From a virus, in the IMG/VR virus record IMGVR_UViG_3300024520_000314, positions 1-32,483 of that record: a stretch of 32,483 nucleotides of DNA; one strand, given 5' to 3'. A model generated the notes under the pieces. The model ran no database searches, was not told the DNA's origin, and was given only the letters and a program-made list of their open reading frames with translations. The position numbers were made by a program, and so were the translations under genes. Positions 22,384 through 29,305 of the stretch are shown here, piece after piece. How positions within the stretch are numbered: position 1 is the stretch's first letter; every line of letters starts with the position of its first letter.

Positions 22384-24375
22384 TTATGGTGTAATATTAA
22401 TACTATTTGGAATTATAAAGTATGCACAGAGTTCATCTACTTCAGGTCGAACTATGCCATCTCCGGTAAATTCTACCTTTACTTGAAAATACTGTCCCGT
22501 AACTCCAGAATCATCTCCAGAAGCTGCCACTGTTGTATAAGATGAGGCATTTAATTCAGTTAAAGTATGGCTTGCTCGGACTTTTATAATTGTTGTGGCT
22601 CCAACAGGAGTTGTTTCTACCCATATAATCTTACCCCAATTTAATTGACGATAAGTTGAATTATATTGATTACTTTCCCATTCTCCTGAAGTATTAATTC
22701 CTGAATCTGAAGTAATAGCAATATTATCCATAGAAGGTGTTACTGAAGTATCTGTTGTTCGAATAAATACTCTAACATCTAAAGGTTTAGTAACAGTTAA
22801 AGAAGCAAAATTTGTAGACGCATCAGTTAAAGTGGTTGCATCTGTTCGAGTAGTTGCTGACGCAGGAGCAACCCATGCACTACCGCTCCATGTTAGCCAA
22901 CTTACTCGATCATCTACCGAAAATAAAACTCTAAGTTCCGTACTAGCAGGAGTTGTTGAAGTAAAAACGGCGGTTAACCATGAAACAAGATCTGTTGGGT
23001 TAAATTGAATATTATCGTTTGTAGTAACATGAAGATCATCTGTAGTTGAATAAGTTGTAGGGCCTGAGACTTGAAGTCTATCTAACTCAGCGGTGGATAT
23101 TTGATCAGTAGAAAATAGGGCCCGAAACTTAAATGTACCTGATGCAGCTAATGTTCCAATATTTGTTTCAACGTCAGCAGAAGTATTTGCTTGAGTAAAA
23201 GTATCATCTGTCACAGCCCAAGCTGCGCCCGTCCAATATTCCCATGTAACTCCATTATCAGAACTAACATGATATCTTAAACCAACCCCAGATGGAATCG
23301 TTGATGTTTCTGTAAAAGTATCTAATGCCACAGTAAAAACAAGGCCCGTAACATTAATAATCGTAGGATCCCCTGAATCATATTTTTCTTGGGGTATTGC
23401 TGCCCCTGCTGTATAATTAGCGGTGTGTTGAACCGTTGAGAAAATGAGAATGTCATCCATTTCAAAATCTTGATTTGGTGTAATTCCCCCGGCGTTGGCT
23501 CCGGCTCGCAATAATCCGATACTCGAACCACGTGTTCCGGTTGATGTTATAGTCGATCCATGTTGAACTCCATCTATAAACAGGCGGGTGGCTCCTGAGG
23601 TTATATCCCAATCCACCTCAAACTCATATTCTTGACTGGCTGTCGGACTCCATGCCACCAAATCGGTTAAGAAAACGTCCGTACCAACCGCATTTTTAAT
23701 TTGTAGTCGGATTTTTCCATTATTGAGGTGTGTAATCTGAAGTATATTATTCGTGTTCCCCGCCGCTTGGGTTGCAAGGAGAAAAACTTGAGAGGTTGTC
23801 GGAGTTCCCGAATAATTTGGTGTTACCAAAAAACGAAACGCTCCGACCTGTTGACTGTCTGCATTTAAGTCAGCGTCCCAACTGCAATACTTTCCAGTTC
23901 CGATGAGGTTAAGTTTCCCAGCCGCCACTGTTGCCCCGCCTGATAGCGTTCCAGTTAGAACTCCACTTCCCCATGTCCCGTCTTCGTCCGAGGAGAAGTT
24001 GGCATAGAATGTAGAATTTGCTGGAGATAAATCTTTTAATTTACCAACTCCGCCTGTAATTTCAATCTTTCCTGAATCAAAAGTGTAATTACCTGAAGTT
24101 GTAAAAGGAAAATCAGCAGAATCTCCTGACTGAAGTTTAAGACGAGCTAAACCAGAGGCTACTTCAACTAGAGAACCATTTGATAAAGTATAGTCTGCTG
24201 GCGTTGTAAAATCAAAATTTCCTGTGCCGTCAGCTTTATCTTTTAATCGAACAACGGCTGCATCATCCGAACCGCTAACTTCTGCTCCGGAATCTACTGT
24301 GCCTTTATTAAAATCAGTGCTAGAATGCCATAAAACTACTCGTTTAGCAATTGTCCCTAAATCACCAAAGGGCAT
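22384..24375 (-). CDS. Large beta-rich protein with LamG-like insert, 663 aa
   Basis: The start at 24375 is used because GGATGGAG and the upstream stop favour it; an earlier Met lies inside the upstream gene. Near the N-terminus, two related blocks stand in tandem (YTLSNGSLVEVASGLARLKL and YTFDSGKIEITGGVGKLK). A LamG/concanavalin-like jelly-roll follows (about plus 23398-24015), with LFIDGVQHGST and MDDILIFSTVQHTANYTAG. The rest (to 22384) is repeated beta segments with WEYWTGAAW and LTWSGSAW. A surface, sugar-binding or receptor-related role is likely. It sits before the terminase, outside the tail block. GC is higher across the LamG part. Confidence 0.65.
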   Translation of the reverse strand: MPFGDLGTIAKRVVLWHSSTDFNKGTVDSGAEVSGSDDAAVVRLKDKADGTGNFDFTTPADYTLSNGSLVEVASGLARLKLQSGDSADFPFTTSGNYTFDSGKIEITGGVGKLKDLSPANSTFYANFSSDEDGTWGSGVLTGTLSGGATVAAGKLNLIGTGKYCSWDADLNADSQQVGAFRFLVTPNYSGTPTTSQVFLLATQAAGNTNNILQITHLNNGKIRLQIKNAVGTDVFLTDLVAWSPTASQEYEFEVDWDITSGATRLFIDGVQHGSTITSTGTRGSSIGLLRAGANAGGITPNQDFEMDDILIFSTVQHTANYTAGAAIPQEKYDSGDPTIINVTGLVFTVALDTFTETSTIPSGVGLRYHVSSDNGVTWEYWTGAAWAVTDDTFTQANTSADVETNIGTLAASGTFKFRALFSTDQISTAELDRLQVSGPTTYSTTDDLHVTTNDNIQFNPTDLVSWLTAVFTSTTPASTELRVLFSVDDRVSWLTWSGSAWVAPASATTRTDATTLTDASTNFASLTVTKPLDVRVFIRTTDTSVTPSMDNIAITSDSGINTSGEWESNQYNSTYRQLNWGKIIWVETTPVGATTIIKVRASHTLTELNASSYTTVAASGDDSGVTGQYFQVKVEFTGDGIVRPEVDELCAYFIIPNSINITP

Positions 24376-24376
24376 A

Positions 24377-24688
24377 TTAACTCCATCCCTCGATTTCAGC
24401 AATTGTTCCTTCTGTTTCAGTTTGAAAATAAATAGTTTGATTTGGCATCCCTATCATATCGTGCCAATAGCCGCCAGGTGGAACGGTAATATAGTTAGTT
24501 CCAGATTCTCCAGAAGTAAAAGATAATTTAATTTCTACATCACCATTACGAGGTTTAATTTGAAATTTTCTACAATTCCTAGGCAAAGTATAACTATATT
24601 CAAAATTAGCTGCCGCCATTGTAGTATTTTGGATTACGGGAGTTGTAGCATTTGCAATAGGATTCTCGCCAGCGTGTTGTGTGGGCAT
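24377..24688 (-). CDS. Hypothetical beta-sandwich-like protein, 103 aa
   Basis: This soluble, strand-rich protein (YSYTLPRNCRKFQIKPRNG, then ITVPPGGYWHDM) looks like a small beta sandwich. The SD (GAGGATAG) comes from the end of the preceding small gene. It ends right at the start of the large LamG gene, so the two are expressed together and may form one structure. No family assigned. Confidence 0.6.
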   Translation of the reverse strand: MPTQHAGENPIANATTPVIQNTTMAAANFEYSYTLPRNCRKFQIKPRNGDVEIKLSFTSGESGTNYITVPPGGYWHDMIGMPNQTIYFQTETEGTIAEIEGWS

Positions 24689-24690
24689 AT

Positions 24691-24846
24691 CTATCCTCGT
24701 TTAAATTTTATTTCGTCTTGTGTTATTTCTAAGATTCTATTAGTTAATACTTGTATAAACCCGTCGATATCTCCAGATTTATTTATCTCTTCTCTAATTA
24801 TTAATTCAATTCGTTCTTTAAGAGTATGTGTTGATGATAAATTCAT
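24691..24846 (-). CDS. Small helical protein, 51 aa
   Basis: This frame fills the gap between two genes. Its ATG overlaps the preceding TGA (ATGA), and its stop lies just ahead of the next start, whose SD it contains. The protein is charged and helical (begins MNLSSTHTLKERIELIIREE). Exact tiling within the operon argues it is real. Function unknown. Confidence 0.65.
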   Translation of the reverse strand: MNLSSTHTLKERIELIIREEINKSGDIDGFIQVLTNRILEITQDEIKFKRG

Positions 24847-25037
24847 TTACGTCCAAAGCGCTTTTTAAATTCTTCACTAACTATTCGTTTACTACGTCTA
24901 GGTGCTGTGGGATCTGCTTTTAATAAACTTGGATTCTTTGTTACACCAATAGGAGTTCTCATTTTAATTGAAATTCCAGTTGCTGGATCAAACACTACTC
25001 CATCTTTAATAATTTTCTTAGGTTTTCTACCTGCCAT
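24843..25037 (-). CDS. Small basic protein, 64 aa
   Basis: It is Lys/Arg-rich (MAGRKPKKIIKDG at the start, RRSKRIVSEEFKKRFGRK at the end), suggesting nucleic-acid or capsid contact. AAGGAG precedes the ATG. Not recognised. Confidence 0.6.
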   Translation of the reverse strand: MAGRKPKKIIKDGVVFDPATGISIKMRTPIGVTKNPSLLKADPTAPRRSKRIVSEEFKKRFGRK

Positions 25038-25046
25038 AACTACTCC

Positions 25047-25244
25047 TTAATCATTTGTCATTGCATTTGAAGAATAGGGATTCACCAAAGCTTTTGCTTT
25101 ATCTAAAACTTCTTTAGCTTCCTTTCTCATATCAATAACATCTTTTCCCACTTTAGTTTCTAATTCGTTAATCTGTTTCTCATGTTTATTTACTTTCTTC
25201 TGTAATTTAAACAGTAATTGCTGTATCTGAACTAGTTCTTTCAT
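25047..25244 (-). CDS. Small coiled-coil protein, 65 aa
   Basis: Nearly the whole protein is a heptad-type helix (begins MKELVQIQQLLFKLQKKV). GGGTGGG stands before the ATG. It lies just after the probable small terminase. Possibly a packaging partner; unproven. Confidence 0.6.
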   Translation of the reverse strand: MKELVQIQQLLFKLQKKVNKHEKQINELETKVGKDVIDMRKEAKEVLDKAKALVNPYSSNAMTND

Positions 25245-25255
25245 AGTGTCCCACC

Positions 25256-25738
25256 CTAATTAGATTTTGCTCCGCCGTTAGGCGGAACCGTTAAAGATTG
25301 TTTTAATGCTTCTTTTAAATTTTGTAGTTCATTAAGTCTCTTCTCTACTTTCTCTCCAACTTCTTGGATTTCTATCTTAGTAACATCCTCACCTTTTAAT
25401 TTAAGAGATTTATCTAATAATTGACAAATAGCTAAAATTGACTGCGCCGGACTCATACCTTTAAAAATTTTATCTGAGCTATCTAAATCAGTTAAGACTG
25501 CCCCTACAATCTTATCTATCTGAGTAGCTTGCTGAGTCTTCACATCCTTCAATTGGGTAGTATCTAAATGCTGTGTGGCATTGGTAACTACCTTTCGAAT
25601 AGTCTGCCAATGCACACCCATTTCCTGAGCAACCGCTTCTAAGCTAATTTGCTTAGATTTACCGGCTAGTCTATGTGCATCATAGCTAGCTTTAATTGCT
25701 AATTTTTGGGTATGAGATAATTTAAAATTTTTAGCCAT
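25256..25738 (-). CDS. Probable terminase small subunit (HTH protein), 160 aa
   Basis: Residues about 5-60 form a helix-turn-helix (SLEAVAQEMGVHWQTIRKVVT), as in many small terminases and transposase-like DNA-binding proteins. A central helical oligomerisation-type region and a C-terminal coiled coil with EVGEKVEKRLNELQNLKE follow. The ATG at 25738 overlaps the upstream stop (ATGGCTAA), which I prefer to an earlier Met. Upstream position relative to the large terminase supports the call, though four genes lie between them. It would bind the packaging site. Confidence 0.6.
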   Translation of the reverse strand: MAKNFKLSHTQKLAIKASYDAHRLAGKSKQISLEAVAQEMGVHWQTIRKVVTNATQHLDTTQLKDVKTQQATQIDKIVGAVLTDLDSSDKIFKGMSPAQSILAICQLLDKSLKLKGEDVTKIEIQEVGEKVEKRLNELQNLKEALKQSLTVPPNGGAKSN

Positions 25739-25985
25739 ATTTGTAACAGTCACAGCCAACAATGTTTTGAATTTGAACAATTGCTTTATTATCCGCGATC
25801 GTTTCTAAATGTTTCTTTATTTTGTGCAAATCATAATCTAAACGATTAATTGTCGAAGTTTTATTTGCCAGCTCAGATTTTAGTCTGTAAATCTCTATTG
25901 TAATAGAATCATATAAATCATGTCTATTTGCAGATATCAATTCCCGTTTTAATTGATTTAAATCTAATCGGTCTCCTACTTTCAT
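25731..25985 (-). CDS. Hypothetical coiled-coil protein, 84 aa
   Basis: It is charged and helical throughout (IEIYRLKSELANKTSTINRLDYDLHKIKK region), ending in GCDCYKYG. AAGGGGGAAAG supports the ATG. It overlaps the small terminase start by eight bases. Function unknown. Confidence 0.6.
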   Translation of the reverse strand: MKVGDRLDLNQLKRELISANRHDLYDSITIEIYRLKSELANKTSTINRLDYDLHKIKKHLETIADNKAIVQIQNIVGCDCYKYG

Positions 25986-25996
25986 ATCTTTCCCCC

Positions 25997-26377
25997 TTAA
26001 AATACTACCAAACTACAAAAGGTAGCTCCTGTGTGACATGAGCATTTACATTGCTCTTTAACCTTGGTTCCATCATGCATCGTTTTGGCCATACTCAATA
26101 CTCCACAGTATTTGCACTCAATACGACCTGGTGTGTAACTGTGATAGTCCTGAAAGCAAACTGCATGAAAAAAGGCCTTAGGTCTCATTTTACCCTCCAC
26201 CCCACGTTCCTTGCCATCCAGGCCTAGAATCCGTTCCGGAGCCAAATCAATTCGCACCACATTCTGTTTCTGCGGGCCTTTATGAATTATGCTCTTTCGG
26301 CAACAAGAGCAGAAATCCGGATCAACTTGAGGCAAAGGGTGTGTGTGAAGTTTACTTTTGGGCGCCAAATCTGCCAT
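25997..26377 (-). CDS. Zinc-binding protein, 126 aa
   Basis: Many paired ligands are present: FCSCCRKS near 22-29, HAVCFQDYH near 71, ECKYCG near 86-91, and QCKCSCH near 109-115. They suggest two zinc sites in a treble-clef or ribbon-like fold. The ATG at 26377 has only a weak upstream SD; a GCAACTT/AAGTTGC hairpin (26395-26410) sits just before it. It is the first gene of the long leftward operon after the 360-base gap, so a regulatory role is plausible. Confidence 0.6.
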   Translation of the reverse strand: MADLAPKSKLHTHPLPQVDPDFCSCCRKSIIHKGPQKQNVVRIDLAPERILGLDGKERGVEGKMRPKAFFHAVCFQDYHSYTPGRIECKYCGVLSMAKTMHDGTKVKEQCKCSCHTGATFCSLVVF

Positions 26378-26739
26378 ATTCGCTTTCGCTCATCAGCAAC
26401 TTTTAAGTTGCTTAATTTGCTTATTTCCACCTTTTTAGTAATTTGTAAAATTTTTTTATAAAGCGTTATATATTGAAAAGTGTTTTTATACAAAATAAAT
26501 GCTCTAATTTGCTTTAATTCTTTAGTTTAGTCCACATATATAGGCTGGGACCCTCCTCCTCTCATCAACACTACCCCCTCTCCCCACTCCTATACCCTTG
26601 AGTATCAACATATATGAGCATATCAGAGCTATAGTTGACTAGAATAGTCAGGTATTCTCTCCTCTCTCTTTAAGTTGGTCTAGGATTGAAGCGTAATAAG
26701 GTACATTCCCATTAAATCACAGCAAACAAAGCAATACAA
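26378..26739. other. Long intergenic region with G-rich minus strand
   Basis: This 362-base gap separates two leftward genes. The plus strand at 26551-26597 is unusually C-rich for this AT-rich genome; the minus strand carries runs GGG, GGGG, GGGGG and GGG. A GCAACTT/AAGTTGC hairpin lies at 26395-26410, beside AAAAAGGTGG on the minus strand. AT-rich stretches at 26450-26500 could hold a leftward promoter (for example TATATA at plus 26467-26472), but no good -35/-10 pair is evident. It may contain the late promoter, an origin or packaging site. No reading frame with an SD is convincing. Confidence 0.4.
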
Positions 26740-27027
26740 TCACTTATTCTCATCAACACTGGCCTTAGTCAAATCAATGAAATGAATAGCCAAAGGAGGA
26801 AACTTAACTCGTACTGGTTTATCCAATCTCAATGCTCGATATTGCCATAACCATAAATTAACTTGGGCCGCTTCTAAGGGATTTTGCATCAATTTATAGC
26901 TTTTCCATTGTCCATCAGTTAAACTCTGTTCAGCTACAACTTCCCCATGATGAATATATTGTATCACATTATGGTCAGTATCACCCCATTGAATCTGATC
27001 ATTACTCTGCTTCATCTTCTTAGTCAT
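26740..27027 (-). CDS. Hypothetical protein, 95 aa
   Basis: It is a soluble, mixed protein with an aromatic centre (VNLWLWQYRALRLDKPVRVKF). GGAGG nine bases or so before the ATG supports the start. It is second in the short leftward early unit. Function unknown. Confidence 0.6.
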   Translation of the reverse strand: MTKKMKQSNDQIQWGDTDHNVIQYIHHGEVVAEQSLTDGQWKSYKLMQNPLEAAQVNLWLWQYRALRLDKPVRVKFPPLAIHFIDLTKASVDENK

Positions 27028-27062
27028 GCCTTAAAACCTCCATATTTACGTTCTAAAGCACA

Positions 27063-27329
27063 TTAAAAGAGATTTGTGCCATTTGATACTTCCTCAGCAT
27101 ATTTCTTCTGATATTCATTAATCTCTTTTACATCATATCGTTCTTCAGTATTAATTATGCCTTCAATTACTTTAAATGCTCTAATCTTATCTTCTTTACG
27201 AATCTTACCATTTAAAGATATGCCAGTAAATAAATGACTAATCCAATAATACCCTTCATCAACTTCAAGGTCTTTGTTCTTCCAATCTTTAACTAAGAAG
27301 TCTAATTCACTATATTTATACTTATCCAT
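27063..27329 (-). CDS. Hypothetical acidic protein, 88 aa
   Basis: AAAGGTGG precedes the ATG, so expression looks strong. The sequence is acidic, with mixed helix (begins MDKYKYSELDFLVKDWKN). As the first gene left of the divergent promoter region, it may be an early regulator or host-takeover factor; no DNA-binding motif is seen. Confidence 0.65.
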   Translation of the reverse strand: MDKYKYSELDFLVKDWKNKDLEVDEGYYWISHLFTGISLNGKIRKEDKIRAFKVIEGIINTEERYDVKEINEYQKKYAEEVSNGTNLF

Positions 27330-27345
27330 AAACCACCTTTTGTCA

Positions 27346-27375
27346 TCAATATTTCATCAAAATATCTATTGACAA
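27346..27375 (-). promoter_or_regulatory. Weak leftward promoter candidate
   Basis: On the minus strand TTGTCA (plus 27370-27375) shares bases with the rightward -35 box. A poor -10-like TATTGA lies 18 bases further (plus 27346-27351). It would feed the two leftward genes at 27329 and 27027. The -10 match is only three of six. Confidence 0.25.
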
Positions 27376-27397
27376 CCCCTTATACTCATGATATTAT
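27369..27397 (+). promoter_or_regulatory. Strong sigma70-type early promoter
   Basis: TTGACA (27369-27374), a 17-base spacer, then TATTAT (27392-27397): a near-consensus housekeeping promoter. The predicted start is about 27404, leaving a short leader with AAGGAGA before the ATG at 27429. It should drive the rightward early genes. Confidence 0.75.
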
Positions 27398-27428
27398 GAT
27401 AATAGGACACAAACAAGGAGATAATTAA

Positions 27429-27506
27429 ATGAAAATGACACTTATTGATATTCGAATCATAAAATCCAGAAAAAGAAAGAAAAATATAATACCAAAGGGA
27501 AAATAA
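27429..27506 (+). CDS. 25-aa basic leader peptide
   Basis: The first frame after the early promoter, with AAGGAGA nine bases before ATG. It encodes a short peptide ending in a very basic half (KSRKRKKN then PKGK). It may be a true microprotein or a leader peptide that couples translation to the next gene. Confidence 0.4.
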   Translation: MKMTLIDIRIIKSRKRKKNIIPKGK

Positions 27507-27540
27507 TATGCATTGTCGATATTAAGGAGGAGATAACACA

Positions 27541-27699
27541 GTGACTATTACATTTGAATCATTAGAACGAGCATTAAAGGCTATTAGATCAGCCAATGAT
27601 TTAGGCTTTGATACACAATTATCTCAGTTTCATACATTTGTACCAAATGTCTATACTGTTTATTTCATTAAAAGGGAGAATAATTATGAAATACATTAG
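27541..27699 (+). CDS. Hypothetical 52-aa protein
   Basis: GTG start after AAGGAGGAGATAACACA, one of the best SD sites in the window. Soluble, with an amphipathic helix first (ITFESLERALKAIRSAN) and an aromatic end. It overlaps the next gene's start by 14 bases. Function unknown. Confidence 0.6.
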   Translation: MTITFESLERALKAIRSANDLGFDTQLSQFHTFVPNVYTVYFIKRENNYEIH

Positions 27700-27844
27700 A
27701 ACTCAAGTACTTACAGCATCAGAGGCACATGAATTAAGTAAATTAGGGTTTATTCTTAAATATAAGCAAGTTGTTACATTATTCAGAGATGCATGGTATG
27801 TGTATGTTAAAGATGATAAACAAGTTAAATTGAAGGTGCAATAG
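27686..27844 (+). CDS. Hypothetical 52-aa protein
   Basis: ATG at 27686 with AAAGGGAGA ahead, chosen over an upstream ATG that lies within the other gene without an SD. Compact alpha/beta look (begins MKYIRTQVLTASEAHEL). Its stop shares the G of the next GTG (TAGTG). Confidence 0.6.
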   Translation: MKYIRTQVLTASEAHELSKLGFILKYKQVVTLFRDAWYVYVKDDKQVKLKVQ

Positions 27845-28077
27845 TGAAATTAACAGAATATGAAAGAAATATGGTTAAAGAACATAGATTACAAATGACT
27901 AAAGAAAATAAACAAGAGGCAATAATGCAAACATTAAATATAGTCCAAGGTAAATACCAAGTTCCAGTTACAGATCATTTTAATGAATATGAAGAACTAC
28001 TTAGCTATGCTCATGGAGTATTAAATATATTTAAGTTATCTAGAAATACTGCTAAATCAATTATTAAACTTCAATAG
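27844..28077 (+). CDS. Hypothetical helical protein, 77 aa
   Basis: GTG start coupled to the preceding stop, with GAAGGTG as SD. Helical, charged, with HGVLNIFKLSRNTAKSI near the end. The first arm of the RNA structure downstream begins just after its stop codon, so its mRNA 3' end may be protected by that fold. Confidence 0.6.
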   Translation: MKLTEYERNMVKEHRLQMTKENKQEAIMQTLNIVQGKYQVPVTDHFNEYEELLSYAHGVLNIFKLSRNTAKSIIKLQ

Positions 28078-28300
28078 AGGACTTTCTTTATATCCTAAGT
28101 AAGTAATAGAATATAAAGTATTATGAGGCTTATAATGACAGTATTGAATTTATACTATGTAGTGCTGTCTTACTTTAGTCGGAGTTGTGAGAAAGTCCTT
28201 GGCCCAGATAAGTCTTCAAATCACTTACTTGAGCCGATAAGGCGAAAGCACAGTAGCTCCACTGTGGGTCTAAGCCCATGAAACACTCTTACTTTTGTTT
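28078..28300 (+). ncRNA. Structured RNA candidate with 10-bp closing helix
   Basis: AGGACTTTCT (28078-28087) pairs with AGAAAGTCCT (28190-28199). Inside it, AAGTAAG (28097-28103) pairs with CTTACTT (28169-28175). Next to it, GGCCCA (28201-28206) pairs with TGGGTC (28265-28270), enclosing CACAGT/ACTGTG (28249-28254 with 28261-28266; these last pairs compete) and a GC-GAAA-GC loop. AAGTAAGT can instead pair with ACTTACTT (28223-28230), giving a pseudoknot. A T-rich stretch closes the region. The 273-base gap has no SD-backed frame. The GAGAAAGTCC segment recalls RNase P or group I intron cores, but neither fits as a whole. Confidence 0.5.
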
Positions 28301-28350
28301 TAAGTCTAAACAGCAGATTAAACGACTTTGTATCTAAAATTGGAGGTCAA

Positions 28351-28506
28351 ATGAGTAAATTACTGCCTGAAATAGCTAAAATGCTACGAAAAGATACACC
28401 TGATATACTTGAAATCTTAAAGCTGATGCATCTGAAATTAATTGATTTAGATGAAGATTTAGATAAATCAATGGGTTATTCTAAAAGGCACTCCGAAGAT
28501 GAATAA
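28351..28506 (+). CDS. Hypothetical 51-aa protein
   Basis: ATG at 28351 after TTGGAGG. Helical, with an acidic half (LKLIDLDEDLDKSM). It is the first gene after the structured RNA. Function unknown. Confidence 0.55.
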   Translation: MSKLLPEIAKMLRKDTPDILEILKLMHLKLIDLDEDLDKSMGYSKRHSEDE

Positions 28507-28585
28507 CACAAAATTAATGGTTAATGTGTTAGATTTAGTATTACTAGTATATCAATTTAGAACATTTAAAGCAAATAAAAATTGA
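28499..28585 (+). CDS. Possible 28-aa peptide
   Basis: ATG overlaps the end of the previous gene. Mostly hydrophobic in the middle (LMVNVLDLVLLVYQF), ending basic. No clear SD; it relies on coupling. Low support. Confidence 0.25.
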   Translation: MNNTKLMVNVLDLVLLVYQFRTFKANKN

Positions 28586-28600
28586 TAAAGGGATAATAAA

Positions 28601-28783
28601 ATGAGTCAAACATTTAACGAAATTGGGGCAGCCATAAATTTATGGAACAATAACCATAAAGTTGATAATGCGACTTGGAAGCAAATGATTGATTATCTTA
28701 GAGAAACTTATCCTCATCCACCAGAAACATTTAATACGGCAATAAGATGGTTTGATGAAGCATATAATAAAATTAGTGGGTAA
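28601..28783 (+). CDS. Hypothetical 60-aa protein
   Basis: AAAGGGATAATAAA precedes the ATG. Soluble, helical, aromatic-containing (begins MSQTFNEIGAAINLWNNNHK). Not recognised. Confidence 0.6.
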   Translation: MSQTFNEIGAAINLWNNNHKVDNATWKQMIDYLRETYPHPPETFNTAIRWFDEAYNKISG

Positions 28784-28996
28784 CAATCAAGTTTTACGTC
28801 TTTAATAAACAAACAACCAAATCTGTGGGAGTGGCCTTAGCTTGAAGTGAGTCTCCCTTATATAGTCATGGGAATGAGTGTTTTACTAGGGGGTGAGACA
28901 AAGTATTTTAGGGGGATTTGATAATGGTTGAGTATCAACACATCTCTAATTAGACATCATAAAGATATATTTGTTCCAAATAATGAGAGGTATAAA
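28784..28996 (+). other. 213-base gap with stem and tiny frames
   Basis: GGGAG (28827-28831) can pair with CTCCC (28853-28857). Two G-rich SD-like tracts (AGGGGG at 28888-28893 and 28911-28916) precede very short frames: 17 codons from 28868 and 9 codons from 28924. These could be leader peptides. A TTG at 28928 would extend the next gene but lacks good support. I see no convincing promoter. Confidence 0.3.
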
Positions 28997-29281
28997 ATGG
29001 CAAAGAAACGATTGTGTGGTTATTGCGGGAATAAGATGCGCTTTGTGCAAGTTAAACGTATGACAGGCTATCCTTTAAGTGGGGAAACAGAAACAGCCAA
29101 AGCTTGGGCCTGTGATTATGTAAAATGGTATCATTTTTATCACAATAAATTCGTTATCAATAATAGGCCTCAAGATGATTGGAAGGAGGACTTATTGCTA
29201 TTGATTATTAGTCCTGTTTTCTGGGCTCTTTATTGGGGGGTTTATTCAAGTATACGAGAGATTTTAAAATATAACCCTTGA
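28997..29281 (+). CDS. Zinc-ribbon protein with membrane tail, 94 aa
   Basis: ATG at 28997 with GAGAGG ahead. It opens with KKRLCGYCGNKM, a CxxC knuckle, and has a third Cys (ACDY) near residue 41. The C-terminal part (about 67-84) is a membrane span, LLLLIISPVFWALYWGVY. The topology, a metal-binding head on a tail anchor, is unusual for so small a protein. Its stop codon lies within the -35 box of the next promoter. Confidence 0.55.
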   Translation: MAKKRLCGYCGNKMRFVQVKRMTGYPLSGETETAKAWACDYVKWYHFYHNKFVINNRPQDDWKEDLLLLIISPVFWALYWGVYSSIREILKYNP

Positions 29282-29305
29282 CAAATGAGAAATAACTGAT
29301 ATACT
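29278..29305 (+). promoter_or_regulatory. Promoter P1 for the small RNA region
   Basis: TTGACA (29278-29283), 16-base spacer, TATACT (29300-29305). The -35 and first half of the spacer are part of a 20-base exact repeat found again at 29827-29846. The predicted start is near 29312. Confidence 0.65.

Noticed and set aside
26369-26395. Hammerhead ribozyme-like string CTGATGA-GCGAAAGC-GAA on the minus strand
   Set aside because: The final core base is T instead of A, stem II would have only two pairs, and no matching stems I and III are present; it runs into a start codon.
26287-26493. 68-aa minus-strand frame upstream of the zinc-binding gene
   Set aside because: It overlaps the better-supported gene by 91 bases in another frame and has no SD or sensible domain.
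28078-28300. RNase P RNA or group I intron
   Set aside because: GAGAAAGTCC and CTTGAGCC resemble pieces of those cores, but the other conserved blocks are missing and there is no split exon around it.
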